Below are positions 1 through 10,619 of a stretch of 64,000 bases of DNA, one piece after another. A program made the translations under genes and the position numbers. Position 1 is the stretch's first letter, and each line of letters opens with the position of its first letter. Source of the stretch: Euglena gracilis (taxonomy: Eukaryota > Euglenida > Euglenophyceae > Euglenales); NCBI GenBank assembly GCA_039621445.1, contig CP154954.1:13076716-13140715 (forward strand), in the 5' to 3' direction. The notes under the pieces are model-generated. The model was given only the letters and a program-made list of their open reading frames with translations, made no database searches and was not told the origin of the DNA.

Positions 1-3000
1 CCCTGAACCTGTCAGCTGTGGAAGGAGGTCTGTAGTTGGTGGCAAGTTGTCCACACTGCCCCCCTTGTTAAGTTTTCTGTGACACCCGCTTTTCGGCGCC
101 GAAGGTGCCGAAAATTTTTTTTGAAAAAGTGGGTGCCCCCCCAGGGGGTGGGTGGGTGGGTGGGAGGGGACCCCGCCTCCCGCCCCCCAGTCTTAAATAA
201 TCCCCAAGGGATGCATTGTGCCTCATTTTTGGACTAAAAATTTGGGGTCCTAGAGGGCACTTTAAATTTGAAATTGTGAGGATAAATCCTGGAAGTGCCA
301 TTTCTTTTGATCTTTCAGGGGTGAAAAATTAGTTTTTTTGCAGGCTCAAATTGCAATTTTGTGTTGTGTTTAAGATTTACAAAGTATCTCTCACCCAAGG
401 ATGCGCGAAATTCCAGTAATGCCGCATTCTCTAAGTGGGGTTTGTGTTAAATTTTGAAGTTGCACAAGTGGTTGGTGTGCGCAAATGTGCAAACCGACCA
501 GACAAATCATCTGTGCTATGTTTGCAAACAAATTATTTCCAGTTATTCCCGTTTTCACAACATTCAAATCTCAGCCGGCACATACGGCCGGTTTACACAC
601 GTGTGCACAAATGGACCATTTGCGCAAATGCACACACCAACTGCCAATTTTCTCATGGTGGCATGTGAGTCCAAGGATGGAAAAACTCCAGAAAGTGACA
701 CCCCTCCTCTGTTGGGCCCAATTTGACCAGGTCCAAATACATGGGCGGGGCGGGTAGCACAATTTTTGTATCTGGAATATTCAGCAACGGACCCAAAAAG
801 TGGACTTGGTGGATGCATATTTTGAAGCCTTGAAGCCTCCCCCCGTGGTTCAGACACAAAATGCCACTAATTTAATCATCCTGATAAAAAATCACCCTCT
901 CCCCCGGGGCCTTGGTTCCGCCCTGCCGGTGGTCAACGGCCCAGTCCTCGTCTGGTGTGGGTCCTGCTCATATCTACCCATACACTGGGCTGCATGCTGT
1001 CTGCCAAATGAACCGACATGACCAACGACAGGGCGGGAAAACTATTGTTAGATATTTTGGTTTTTGAAATATTTTAAAGATTGGCGACCTGTGAGGGGAG
1101 GGAGGGGTTGCCCCCCCCCCCCCCACCGACCTGTGTCTGGGGGTGGTTGGGTGGTTGGGTGCCGAACCTCCTCCCCTACTTTTTAATTTGGGTAGGTCTG
1201 CCCCTTGGCTGAGGGGGTCTCAGGCCTATTTGAATGGATGAAAGGCGGGATTTTTTGAAGTTTGGAACCCTGGTGGGTTGGGTGTGTCTGCTGGACTCCC
1301 TCCCCTCCCTTCCAAGGGCCAGTCCCTCTGGCAGAGGAGGGTTTTAGTCATTTTTGGTCTATTTTTTAACCATAAAATTGGCCCCGCAAAAAAAAGTGGG
1401 TCCCCGGACTCCGCCCCGTCGGTGGGGAGGTAGCTGCAGAGGTAGCCCCTGCGTTGTTGGGGGGGACCACCCCTTAAAACAAAATTCCACATGGGGGGCC
1501 TTAACTCTGATCCGCGCAGCCTGGTGGGCCGCGACGCAAAGCCTGGCGGGTCACGTTGAAGCCCTGAAGGAGCGTCGCCTCCGCTACAGTCATCTCCTCT
1601 CCCTTTGCACTGGCACCGCCTTGCGCCGACCCACGATACCCCCCCCTCCCTTGCCCACCGACAACCCCCGGTCGGGGGTTGCAGGTCAAGGGGTGGTTAT
1701 GATCACCCCCCTCTGGTCATTGTTGTAGTAACCGAGTCATTGACAAGGAGGGGGGAACGGGTACCGTACAACAACCTACCAGGGCATACCCAAACAAACA
1801 AAACATTCCAAACATGTCCGACGGGGTCGGAGATGTGGGTTCTCGATCCGAATGCAGGGAGGGAGGGGAGGTTTTCCACAGCTTTTATGCCAGTCGGACG
1901 TGGCAGTCTTTTAAGATGGCCCATTTTTTTGGCTTTGTATCCATTCATCCAGCCTTTACGGTCCCCCCAAACCGACCAATTTGATGCAGATATTCATCCC
2001 CTGCTCAACGAGGGGTGAAACATGAATAGTCCTCTGGGGTAATGTTTGACAGAAATCAAGTGAAGTGATATTTTTTTACGATGGAACATTCTTCATTTCG
2101 GCTCCTCTACCGAGAACCAAAATATTGTCCTTTTTTTCATTTTCGCATTTTGTTGGTCAACAAAACGTCACATATTTTTAAGCAAAATGTAAAATGTTCC
2201 TCAGCAGAGCTGAAATTTTTTGTAAGTCGTCTCCAGTGAAAAGTGCACATGTGTAAATTTTCTGTGTTTTTTTGTGTTTGTTAGCGTTTTTATTTTGTGT
2301 TTTTTTTTGTGTCGTGTTTTTTTCAGGGTCTTGTTGTTTGAGGCTCACCTGGTGGCAGGTTTTTAGTGTTGGTGTTGTTGTCCTCCTTGTGGTTCAGGTG
2401 TTCAACAATAAATGACATATTTGCCAAAGGACAAATCGAGTGAGTTATGATCTATCTGCAGGTGTGGCTGCTATGGGAGTGCCAGTGGTCACCTGTTTTG
2501 GCTTGCCAGGCTGCTGGTTTCTGTCCCTTTCTCCGAAAGAAGCCCGTTGCCCACTGCAGGAATACCACGTCTGATGCGACCCAGGCGCTTCCTTTGAAGC
2601 TATACCCCCCTTGACCAACCACCCTCCCTGGTTTTTGTGCAGATGTTGTTTCAACAAGTGTGGGAAGAATTGTGTGTTCAAATTTTCTTGTTGCATTTAT
2701 ATGTGTTCACAGCAGCATTTATTTGTCATTTGTTGGGAGAACCACCATAAAATGGCTGAAGATGCCAAAATTGCCCGAAAAAATGTCCCAGCAAATGTGG
2801 AATCCGAACTTTTGGTTACCTTGCCCTCCACGGAGGTTGGTTACCTTGAGCCTCCGCGGAGCCTGGTTACCTTTAGCCTCCGCGGAGGCTCCGCGGAGGC
2901 AACCTATAAGTTAGGATTCCACTTTTGCAATAGACCCCCTGAAAAAAGGACATTTTTTATTTACATTACATTAATATCACATTTACGTTGATATTTATTT

Positions 3001-3730
3001 TATGACCAAAAAAATGGTTACAAAGCGCCAAAAAAAGGTTAAAATTGACGGTTTTTTTTTGCGTTTTTTGCTCATTTTTACGCATTTTTGCACATTTTTT
3101 TCGAGGCCGGGCTAGTGCATCCCCCCCCCCAGGGCTCAGGGTCCAAATAAAAGCGCACCTCCTGTTATTGAACGCCGCGAAGCGCACCGCCATTTTGATG
3201 GTAGTTCTGAAGGAAATCAACAAAAATTAGACAGGTAGGGTCCAAATAGAAGCGGACCCCCTGTGTTGGAGGTGGTAGTCCACTATAAACGCACCCTCAC
3301 TTCAATTAGGAGAGGGGGGTTAGTGGTCGTTGCACCAGGGGAGAGGGAGGCATGATCTGCTTACTCATGTCCATGGGTATCAGTGCATTTTTTTTTTGAA
3401 ATTTCATGCCCCACCCCCTTACCAACCGACTACCCTTAAATACCGACCACCCGGTCAGGGTTTGCCTGTTACGCTGTATATATGAGAGCCCCCCCCCCTC
3501 GTTGGGCGTTGTAGGAACCTGGTCGATGGGCAAGGGGTGGGTGGGGGCAGGTACCAGACGGATTTGAGCACTGGCCTTGCACCATGCTCCTTGTCATCAG
3601 CACTAAAATGATTTGGCTTGTGGAGACGCTTGGAGCCGTGGTCCGCAACGCAGCGTAATGCAGTGTACGCTTTGCGTACCCTTCAGCTCAGTTGGGCATG
3701 GGCATTCGTCCTTCCCCCCCCCTTCCTCAG
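1..3730. other. Repeat-rich DNA without a supported gene
   Basis: No open frame here has both coding-like composition and splice borders. It holds a fragment of the F1 transposon body near 90-135 (the gcgccgaa...ttttttgaaaaag core), runs of GGGT and C, a block of GCGCAAATG-type words at 440-665 that recurs near 34.4 kb, a degraded 1140-1440 copy of the repeat at 20.3 kb, and CCTCCGCGGAGG palindromes near 2825-2910. The open frames seen (60-140 codons) exist on both strands and look random. Confidence 0.6.
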
Positions 3731-3816
3731 TGCTCTCTTGCTGTGCGAATGCGCCAAGGTCCGGCATATTGTGTTTGAAAACCCCACCCAGAACGACAAA
3801 TATTTGTGGTTTTCTG
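3731..3816 (+). CDS. Internal exon of an unidentified gene (next-to-last exon)
   Basis: The segment follows a good acceptor (cccccccttcctcag|T) and ends at a TTTTCTG|gttgag donor. Starting in phase 2 it reads ALLLCECAKVRHIVFENP and then TQNDKYLWFS, a sequence with natural protein composition. It leaves one base over, which fits the phase of the next exon at 3993. No protein family is recognised. The frame is open further upstream across the acceptor, so the true 5' border could lie earlier. Third-position GC is only moderate, unlike the exons of genes 1 and 2, which lowers confidence. Confidence 0.45.
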
Positions 3817-3992
3817 GTTGAGACCATGGGCCAGTCTCACATCGCACGCATATTCACTCACGCAACCATTTACATCACGGAAATAATAATAAGTGATAAT
3901 GTGCATACCTCTCTTTTGTGGCTTTTCATTGTTATCGTACCCCCTTGAGCTATCAAAACCACAAGCGAGGCTTCCCAAATGTTTGGCTTCAG

Positions 3993-4126
3993 GAATTATG
4001 GGAATCGTGTTACATTCGTCCCACACAACCCAGCAAACCTGGAAACGTTTAAAAGAGGCCTACTTGCTGTATGGCCGTCCCACAAAAGCTCCCTCTGGCC
4101 TGGAGATTTTTCCAGCATTTAAATAG
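3993..4126 (+). CDS. Probable last exon with stop codon, unidentified gene
   Basis: Acceptor tttggcttcag|GA is joined in phase 1 to the preceding exon. The frame continues GIMGIVLHSSHTTQQ and ends LLYGRPTKAPSGLEIFPAFK before TAG. A second frame through the same bases is also open and also looks protein-like (it contains NRVTFVPHNPANLETFK, ending TAA), so the frame choice rests on phase agreement with the upstream exon. No family is recognised. The sequence beyond the stop is T-rich with no clear gene until 4.9 kb. Confidence 0.45.
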
Positions 4127-4902
4127 AGTTTGAGTTTTGACAATTTAACAGCACACATTTTTCCCGTTTTTGGTGTGGATGGCCCAGGGGAAGGGAGTTT
4201 TATGTTTGGTGTTGTATTGTGGATTGTTGGATAACGCTAACCCTGACCCTGACTCTAACCCTAACCTGTGTTATCGTGTGACGAGGGCAGCCGTGAATCT
4301 TTCCCGGGTTTGAATGAAAACACCTTTTCCAGACTGCGGTTGGAATGAAGTTGCGTCCGATATTATTATTGTCTTCCTTCCGATCTTGTTATTGTCCTCT
4401 CCATGGAGGGTCGTACACCGCCATGGGTTTCAGCACTAAATCGACCAGGGTGCTGTCAGTCCCATATTCCCCTCAAGAACATTTATGGCCTGAGTTGGCC
4501 GACACAGCCTGGCCTGACTTGGGTAATATTTTCATTTTCCCGTGCTTGATGGTATACATTCCAGGCTTGCGCTTAGTCGGTGCCTACCCCACGGGGGGGG
4601 GGGGGTGGTGCTAGGGGCAGGCACCCCATAGCACCCGGAGGGGGCCTGCCCATAGCAGGCACCCCCCCTCCGACCCCGGCGCCGAAGGCACCGGGGGCCC
4701 AGAAAAGGCCATTTTCAATGAAAATTTTCTGGGTCCCCCCCTATCCCCCCCCGGGGGGGGTGCCTGCTAGGAGCAGGCACCCTATAGCACCCACCCCCCC
4801 TCCCCCCCCCCGGTTGGTAAGCACAAGCATGATACATTCGGTCCCATACGTGCTGGTTTTTCACGTTGGGAAGTTCGCCTCCCCTGGTGTCGGAGGCTGC
4901 AG
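4127..4902. other. Non-coding stretch with G/C runs
   Basis: It contains a short telomere-like run (CCCTGA/CCCTAA units, about 4235-4267). It also contains a G/C-run element at about 4585-4810 with the inverted words GGCAGGCACCCC and GTGCCTGCTAGGAGCAGGCAC, related to 59.6-59.8 kb. No exon is supported. Confidence 0.5.
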
Positions 4903-4969
4903 GTGCTTGGGAGGAGCAGGAGCTTGACCCGAGCACACAGCGGCGATGGGCTCGACCGGCACACCACCG
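4903..4969 (+). CDS. Possible short exon
   Basis: Between an acceptor (gaggctgcag|GT) and a donor (CACCACCG|gtagag) the frame reads AWEEQELDPSTQRRWARPA in the phase-1 reading. It is acidic then basic, with mostly G or C in third positions. Both sides lack a phase-matched partner exon, so this is only a candidate. No function can be proposed. Confidence 0.28.
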
Positions 4970-5362
4970 GTAGAGACTGCCTTGACCCTGCTGCAGCTGA
5001 ACCCGGGAACAAAACCCGGAGATGGTAGCCCCACCTGACCCCGACTTGCTGTCCCCGCACGATAGCAGGTTGGCAAAAGCAAGTTCTGGTTTCCAACTTC
5101 GTCCGTGTTGATTTTTTGTCTCATCTTAGGCAAAAATGAATTATTGGGGTGATTGTTTTCTCCAGAAAAAAGCTGCGTTCCAAGAAAATGGCATTGACAC
5201 AGGAGGGGTGGGGGCGCATCCTGCTCCTTAATGAGGGCAGTGGGAAGGAGCGTTTGGGCTCTGGTCCCAGCGTTCACTTCTGAAGAATGACGATGAACGC
5301 ATTGAACGAATGAACGAATACAAGACTGTTTCCATGAGACAGCCTTTGCTGCAGCTGGGAGC

Positions 5363-5911
5363 TCAGGTCGCTGGGTTGAGGTTGCTTCCTAAAACTTCTT
5401 CACAATTGCTGCTCACAAAGGTGAAACGAGGGAGGGTGAAAGGGCGGGTGTCTGTGATGCGTTGAGAGTGGACGTTGCCAAAAACCACAAATTTCTGATG
5501 CGAGGAAGGCTGTGGAACAGGATCCTCGGCCTGCACATCCTCCGGCTCTGCAACGCTGAAATCACGGACCTCAGAGGAACAGCGACATTGGGTGGCAAAC
5601 AAAACATGGCTCACAAGCAAGCAGCCCTGATGATGCTGGCGCTGCTGGGCGATGCTGGTTTTTTGGAGGCCAGAGGTGGGGTTCCGGTGCTGGGCGATGC
5701 AGGCCGACCGGGGGGGGGGATTTGAACGGGAAAAAATCTTGTGGAAAACTTCTGGATGAAATGTGAAAATTTTGTTTGAAGGTTTTTTCGCACCATTTTT
5801 AAGGATCCGTGGTAATGGTAATTTAGGAAGAATAGTCAATTTCTTCTTGTGAACACCAAAAAAAATTATTTGGCGCTTCGCGCCAATTCTGGGAACAAAC
5901 TTTTGTTCCAA
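5363..5911. other. Open reading frames on both strands, coding strand unresolved
   Basis: On the plus strand the frame from 5462 to 5725 contains NHKFLMRGRLWNRILGLH and ends in a repeat of the words GCTGGGCGATGCTGG. On the minus strand a 182-codon frame spans 5911-5363 and contains QKFVVFGNVHSQRITDTRPF. Both look partly protein-like and neither has convincing splice borders. The GCTGGGCGATGC words recur near 17.02 kb, so the right part is repeat-derived. Confidence 0.25.
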
Positions 5912-6796
5912 ATCACCTGTTTAAATGTGCACTGATCATCCAAAATGAAAGAATATATTTTATTTGCTTATTTTGAAATTTTGGAGTTTAGGATTTAACC
6001 ATTATTTGAACGTTGTATTGGAGGAAACCTCGGAATTTTGATGTGAATTCTGATGGCTTTTTCTGAGAAATGGGTTCAGAAGTTTTTTCCGTCCAGAATT
6101 CTTGGCCATTCTTCGGATGAATTTTTGACAATTTGGGGCCATTTTGTGATAATTTGGGGAGTATTTGGCTAATTTGGGTCAATACGAAATGTGACAGCGG
6201 TGAATATTTGGCTAATGTTTGGTTAATATGAAATGTTATGGCCAGGATGCAGACACTGGAGAGTGGCTGGAGAGGATGCAGATATTTGAGTGCATGCAGT
6301 TAGTGCAGGTGTCGGAAGTAACCCTCCCCCAAATAAAACTCCCCAAATAATCAGGGCGGTCCATAAGGGAAGTTCTTTTCCCCTAAAGGACCGCCCCTTA
6401 AGGACTGCCCTTTGGCCTAAGGGACGGCCAACGGCCGATCTGAGAATCGAATGGGGTCGGGTGGATGCGCGATGGTCCAAGGACACCAGAAATCACTTTT
6501 TCCCCCCAAAATCGACCCATTTTCGATATGGCTTTTTTTCGTCAGTTTTCCCTATTGAATTTTCGTTGAATGTGCTGGGACGGGAAGTTTTTTTTTTCGT
6601 TAAATTTTTTTTCCCTGCAAATGATACTCCCCAAATGATTTTCAAAAGAAATAATGATGCCTCTCCGACCTGTATTTTCACCAAAAAAAAATGTGGTTGA
6701 AAATCAGGATTCATGGCGATAAATGACCTAAAAAAATGTGGGTTTTTGTTGACCATGGGACACAAATATGTCAGTTTTTGCTTTAATAAAGTGGGG
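5912..6796. other. AT-rich non-coding stretch
   Basis: It contains TTTGGCTAATTTGGG-type diverged words and the CCCCAAATAATC motif of the AAATAATACCCCCC repeat group (about 6325-6350). No exon was recognised. Confidence 0.5.
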
Positions 6797-7325
6797 TGTT
6801 TTTGGGTGGTTATTTTGGGTCGTGTTGATTTTTGAAAGTTTTCGAAAATTTCGAAAAGAAATTAAAAATGAATGATACTCACCCCAAATAATGCCTCCTT
6901 GGACGGGGATTTCAGGCGAAAAAATCCCCCGGGGGGCATTATTTGGAGCAGACCATCATTTAGTGCGTATCACAACGTATCTGTGATACATTAATTTTAT
7001 TTTGGTGATACATATGTTAAACACTTAAAAAAATTTGGTGATATATATGTGATACACAATTGTTTTTGGGTGGTTATTTTGGGTCGTGTTGATTTTTGAA
7101 AGTTTTCGAAAATTTCGAAAAGAAATTAAAAATGAATGATACTCACCCCAAATAATGCCTCCTTGGACGGGGATTTCAGGCGAAAAAATCCCCCGGGGGG
7201 CATTATTTGGAGCAGACCATCATTTAGTGCGTATCACAACGTATCTGTGATACATTAATTTTATTTTGGTGATACATATGTGATACATTTAAAAGAATTT
7301 GGTGATATATATGTGATACACAAAT
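6797..7325 (+). repeat. Two tandem copies of a 264-bp unit
   Basis: Copy 1 runs from about 6797 to 7060 and copy 2 from 7061 to about 7325. They are identical over most of their length, starting TGTTTTTGGGTGGTTATTTT, passing through CCCCAAATAATGCCTCC and ending in GTGATACATATGTGATACA words. The few differences cluster in the terminal GATACA part. The high identity suggests a recent duplication. Neither copy codes for a protein. Confidence 0.9.
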
Positions 7326-7429
7326 TTTTTTGTCTTTTTTTGTCAGCAAATTTCTCAGCCGCTCCTTCCAAAGGGAACCTTAAAAACGCGGAAGACAGGA
7401 TTCCGAGACAACAATTCCTCCAACCATTG

Positions 7430-7545
7430 ACAAGAGTACACCCCACAAATAATACCCCCCGGGGTATTATTTTTCGCCCGAAGTCCCCCGAGGGGGGGGG
7501 GTATTATTTGGGGAGGGGTATTATTTCCCAAAATTTTTCGAAATT
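7430..7545. repeat. Palindromic AAATAATACCCCCC element
   Basis: Facing copies of AAATAATACCCCCC and GGGGTATTATTT occur three times within about 100 bp around a core GCCCGAAGTCCCCC. The same core with the same edge words appears at about 18530-18600, and edge words recur at 7770-7800, 52970-53030 and 61150-61195. It behaves like a small dispersed inverted-repeat element. Confidence 0.55.
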
Positions 7546-7799
7546 TTTCGAAGTCCCGTAAGTCCCAAATAGCACCCTTTGGGGTCATTTTTTGTACTTT
7601 CTCATAAAATTTAGCATTTTTGGAGGCCAGATGATCAAGAAAAATCGAAATTTTTCGTAGTTTGTTGTCAGAGATTGTTATTTTTACCCAACTTTTCAGG
7701 TCAAAATCCGGGTCGTCGGCCCGAGATTTGGGGGTGTTAATTCGGTGGCCGAAGTCGGACCCCGTATGGGGGAGTATTATTTGAGGGGGTGTTATTTGG

Positions 7800-8010
7800 G
7801 GGGAGGGTCAACCTCTTCCCTCCCGGGCGCTTGGCCCGGGCCATGATTGAAGGTAAAGCCAGGGGGCTAACCTTAGGGGGGCCAAGTTTGCATGTTAAGA
7901 ATTTTGGCGGCCATGTGCAAAGGGCCAAAAGCCAATTTTAGGGGGTTAAGTTTGCATGTAAGGAGGAGTGGGGCCAAGCGCCCGGGGGGGGGGGAGGTAA
8001 TCATTATAAC
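7800..8010. repeat. Inverted-repeat element with GGGCGCTTGGCCC ends
   Basis: GGGCGCTTGGCCC near 7827 is matched in inverse by GGGCCAAGCGCCC near 7970, both next to G/C runs. Between them the phrase AAGTTTGCATGT occurs twice in direct order. This suggests a MITE-like element of about 150-200 bp, but no target duplication could be assigned. Confidence 0.45.
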
Positions 8011-8189
8011 CCCGACTACAGATTGGAAAAACTTTTGCCGGGGGAATTGGCGAGTCGTAACACATTGCCGAAAGCATTATCACAAGAAAAATGTTCCAAT
8101 TGTCTGCAGAGAGGCAAAGAAACAAGGATGAAAAGCGGAACAGAAAGGGGAAAAAACATTTTGATGTAAAAAAGGAAATGTTTATGAAA

Positions 8190-8335
8190 AAAAATTGGTG
8201 ATACACATGTGATACATAAAAATTTTATTGGTGATACATATGTGATACATTAAAAAAATTTTGGTGATACATACGGGATACATTAATTTTTAGGGTGTGA
8301 TACATGTGATACATAAAAAAAATTTTGGTCATATA
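8190..8335 (+). repeat. Minisatellite of GGTGATACATATGTGATACAT units
   Basis: Four diverged units of about 30-40 bp share the core GTGATACATATGTGATACAT, which is itself partly palindromic. The same core forms the tail of each 264-bp unit at 6797-7325, so both arrays come from one source. Confidence 0.7.
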
Positions 8336-8339
8336 TACT

Positions 8340-10233
8340 AAATGGAGGTCTGATTTGGAGGGGGGGGCTGGACTGGAGTGGATGCAGGCACATGGATATA
8401 GATATTGAAGTAGATGGGTGGATGCAAGTTGGAGGCATTGGAGTGAATTTGGATGCAGATATTGGAGTGGAAGGAGCGGACAATGGTATTTGAGTGGATA
8501 CAGATACTGGAGTGGGTGTTGGTATTAGATTGAAGGAAGGCACCAGAGTGGATAGTGGTATTGGAATGGTTGGAGCTGGTACGGCTGCGCAAGTGTGGAT
8601 GCAGGTACGTACGGGAGTGGATACGAGTATTGAAGCAAAGAAGACCAAAATGGGAAGATGCTTGTGGCTGGCCAAAAGTGGACTAAAGTGGTTTGAAACT
8701 GGCCGATCAAAGTGGCCTTGGCCTGGCAGTCACAAGTGGCCAGACAGTAAATTAGACGCCATCAAAAAGCCATCTAGCAGTGGCCAACAGTGTGGGTGAA
8801 ATTGGGCAACAGTGGCCAAAAGTGGCCATGTGTGGCTGAAAGTGGGGAAAGGTGGATGAAACGGACACAGGTGTTGTAATGGATGCAGCAGATGCCCCCC
8901 CACCCCCCCTGCTGGACCGTGAGGCGGGGAGGGTCTGACCTACACCCCACCTGCCTTTCTGTCGAACCCTGGGTGGGGGGGGATATTGTGGGCTCCATTT
9001 TAAGCCACCAGTTGGGGACGGGGTGAAGGAAGCGGACAAGATGCAGAAACAATCAATCACACCGAAGGACGGCGTTGGGTGACCAAGTGACAATGAGGGC
9101 ATTAGGACGTGTTCAAAGAAAATTAACGTGTTTTGATCCAATTCCGCACGGATGGATTTCTTCCGGGGGCGACGCGTGCCAACCGACCCATACCTACACC
9201 ATATGCTTGGTGCGGTGAGTGCATGAGGCTTCTTTTTTAGTCATATTTGCTTTCACAGAAAGTTTTTTCTGCAATTTTGATATCTATGCTCAAGTATCAC
9301 GGTATTGTTCTGGGACAAAAATTACTCCAGCACGCGCATATGTGTTCCATGCAATGCAACTTGTCGGCCAATAATTTACCAAAGCTGGGGTGGGATTTTT
9401 TTTCTTCTAATGAAGGTTTTTTGGGTTATTTCGCTTATTCATTATTTCCTCATTTGGCTCCTGCCTCCCCCCACCACATGCCCCCCCCCCCAGGCACTTG
9501 GTCCCCCTCCCTTGGCCCCCATAAACTTGGCCTCCAGCCTTACCTTGCGATATTGGCCTTGTAGGCTTTTTGGCCTGTTTTGTCTTTTTCCGACAAAACA
9601 CATACCGTAATATGCTAATTTGACCTCCACCAGTTTGGCCCCCGGCTTCACCTTCAATTGTGGACGAGGGGAGGTACCTCATAATTCCAGGTTTCTGACG
9701 TAAAAGAAGTCTCCCCAGCCAGCTCCAGCCCCAGCCCGATGGGAGGGTCTCCCATTTGTCCTCCCCAGGGAGAGACATCGTTGGGTCGCCCCGCAGCAAG
9801 GACCTGTTCAGCGCTCCTGCTGCCCAGCCCGTTTGGCGCTCCAGGTCATTGATTCACTTAACACCCGTTTTGCCCCCCCAGGAGGGGTATTCGGGAATGG
9901 GTGGGTGGGTTGGGCCCTGGAAACCCCCCGGTGGGGGTCAGATTTTGGCCCGGCCGCAAAAAATTTTTCGGCATTTTTTTTTGGGCTGGGTTTTGGGTGG
10001 GTGGGTGGGTGGGTGGGTGGGTGGGTGGGTGGGTGGGTGGTTAACCCCCCAGGGCTCAGGTTGTGGGAGGGTGGGTTTTCAAAAAAAGCGGGTGGGTTGG
10101 TTTGGGCCCGAGGAAAAGGGACCCCCCGGTATGCCCCGGTATGGACACTAAGTGAATCTGTGGTCCGGGGCTGTGGGTCTGACCGCCGCCCCCGGGCCCC
10201 TCACACGCTGCTCTGCTGTCGACCGGTGACCAG
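8340..10233. other. Non-coding stretch with imperfect tandem words
   Basis: 8380-8620 is built of GGATGCAGATATTGGAGTGG-like diverged repeats, and 8640-8850 of AAAGTGGCC words. Frames on either strand there are low-complexity shadows. At 9993-10040 there is a (GGGT)n run inside a G/C-run element (about 9880-10140). No exon was recognised. Confidence 0.5.
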
Positions 10234-10407
10234 CCACGACGGGAGCGCTTTAATTTGGTGTTCTCCGAGGTTGACATTTTCTTGGCCAGGAAGGCTTCCC
10301 GGGGGATAGCCAATTTGATAGTTTGTGTCAACGAGCAGAGAGATATGATTGCTGTTGTAGACTGGTTGGTGCCAAGGTTTCAGAGTTCCAAGAAGAAAAT
10401 GTATTAG
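10234..10407 (+). CDS. Possible last exon with stop codon
   Basis: After an acceptor (ccggtgaccag|CCA) the frame gives 57 codons and TAG. It contains NLVFSEVDIFLARKASRGIA and NLIVCVNEQRDMIAVVDWLV, with alternating hydrophobic and charged residues as in folded proteins. A longer frame overlaps it on the same strand (10323-10622), and a 91-codon frame lies opposite, so the call is tentative. No family is recognised and no upstream partner exon was found. Confidence 0.35.
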   Translation, partial: PRRERFNLVFSEVDIFLARKASRGIANLIVCVNEQRDMIAVVDWLVPRFQSSKKKMY

Positions 10408-10619
10408 CAGAAAATTGTCTTATAGCAGCGACAGTGGTGATGGTGATGGTGGTAAATGTGGAGACAATACATGTGGTGATGACGGCAGTATCATTCGCCC
10501 CAAATAATTTCAGCGGGAATGTGCGGTGCATGAAATATGCGGTACAAAAATTGGCGCAAAGTGGTAATTTGAAAAAAGGAGTAAAAATAGCAAAAATAAA
10601 AAATAAAAATGACCTTTTT

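Noticed and set aside
6797-8335. CRISPR-like array
   Set aside because: The repeats are one 264-bp tandem pair and a minisatellite with no constant repeat plus unique spacer pattern. The window is eukaryotic.
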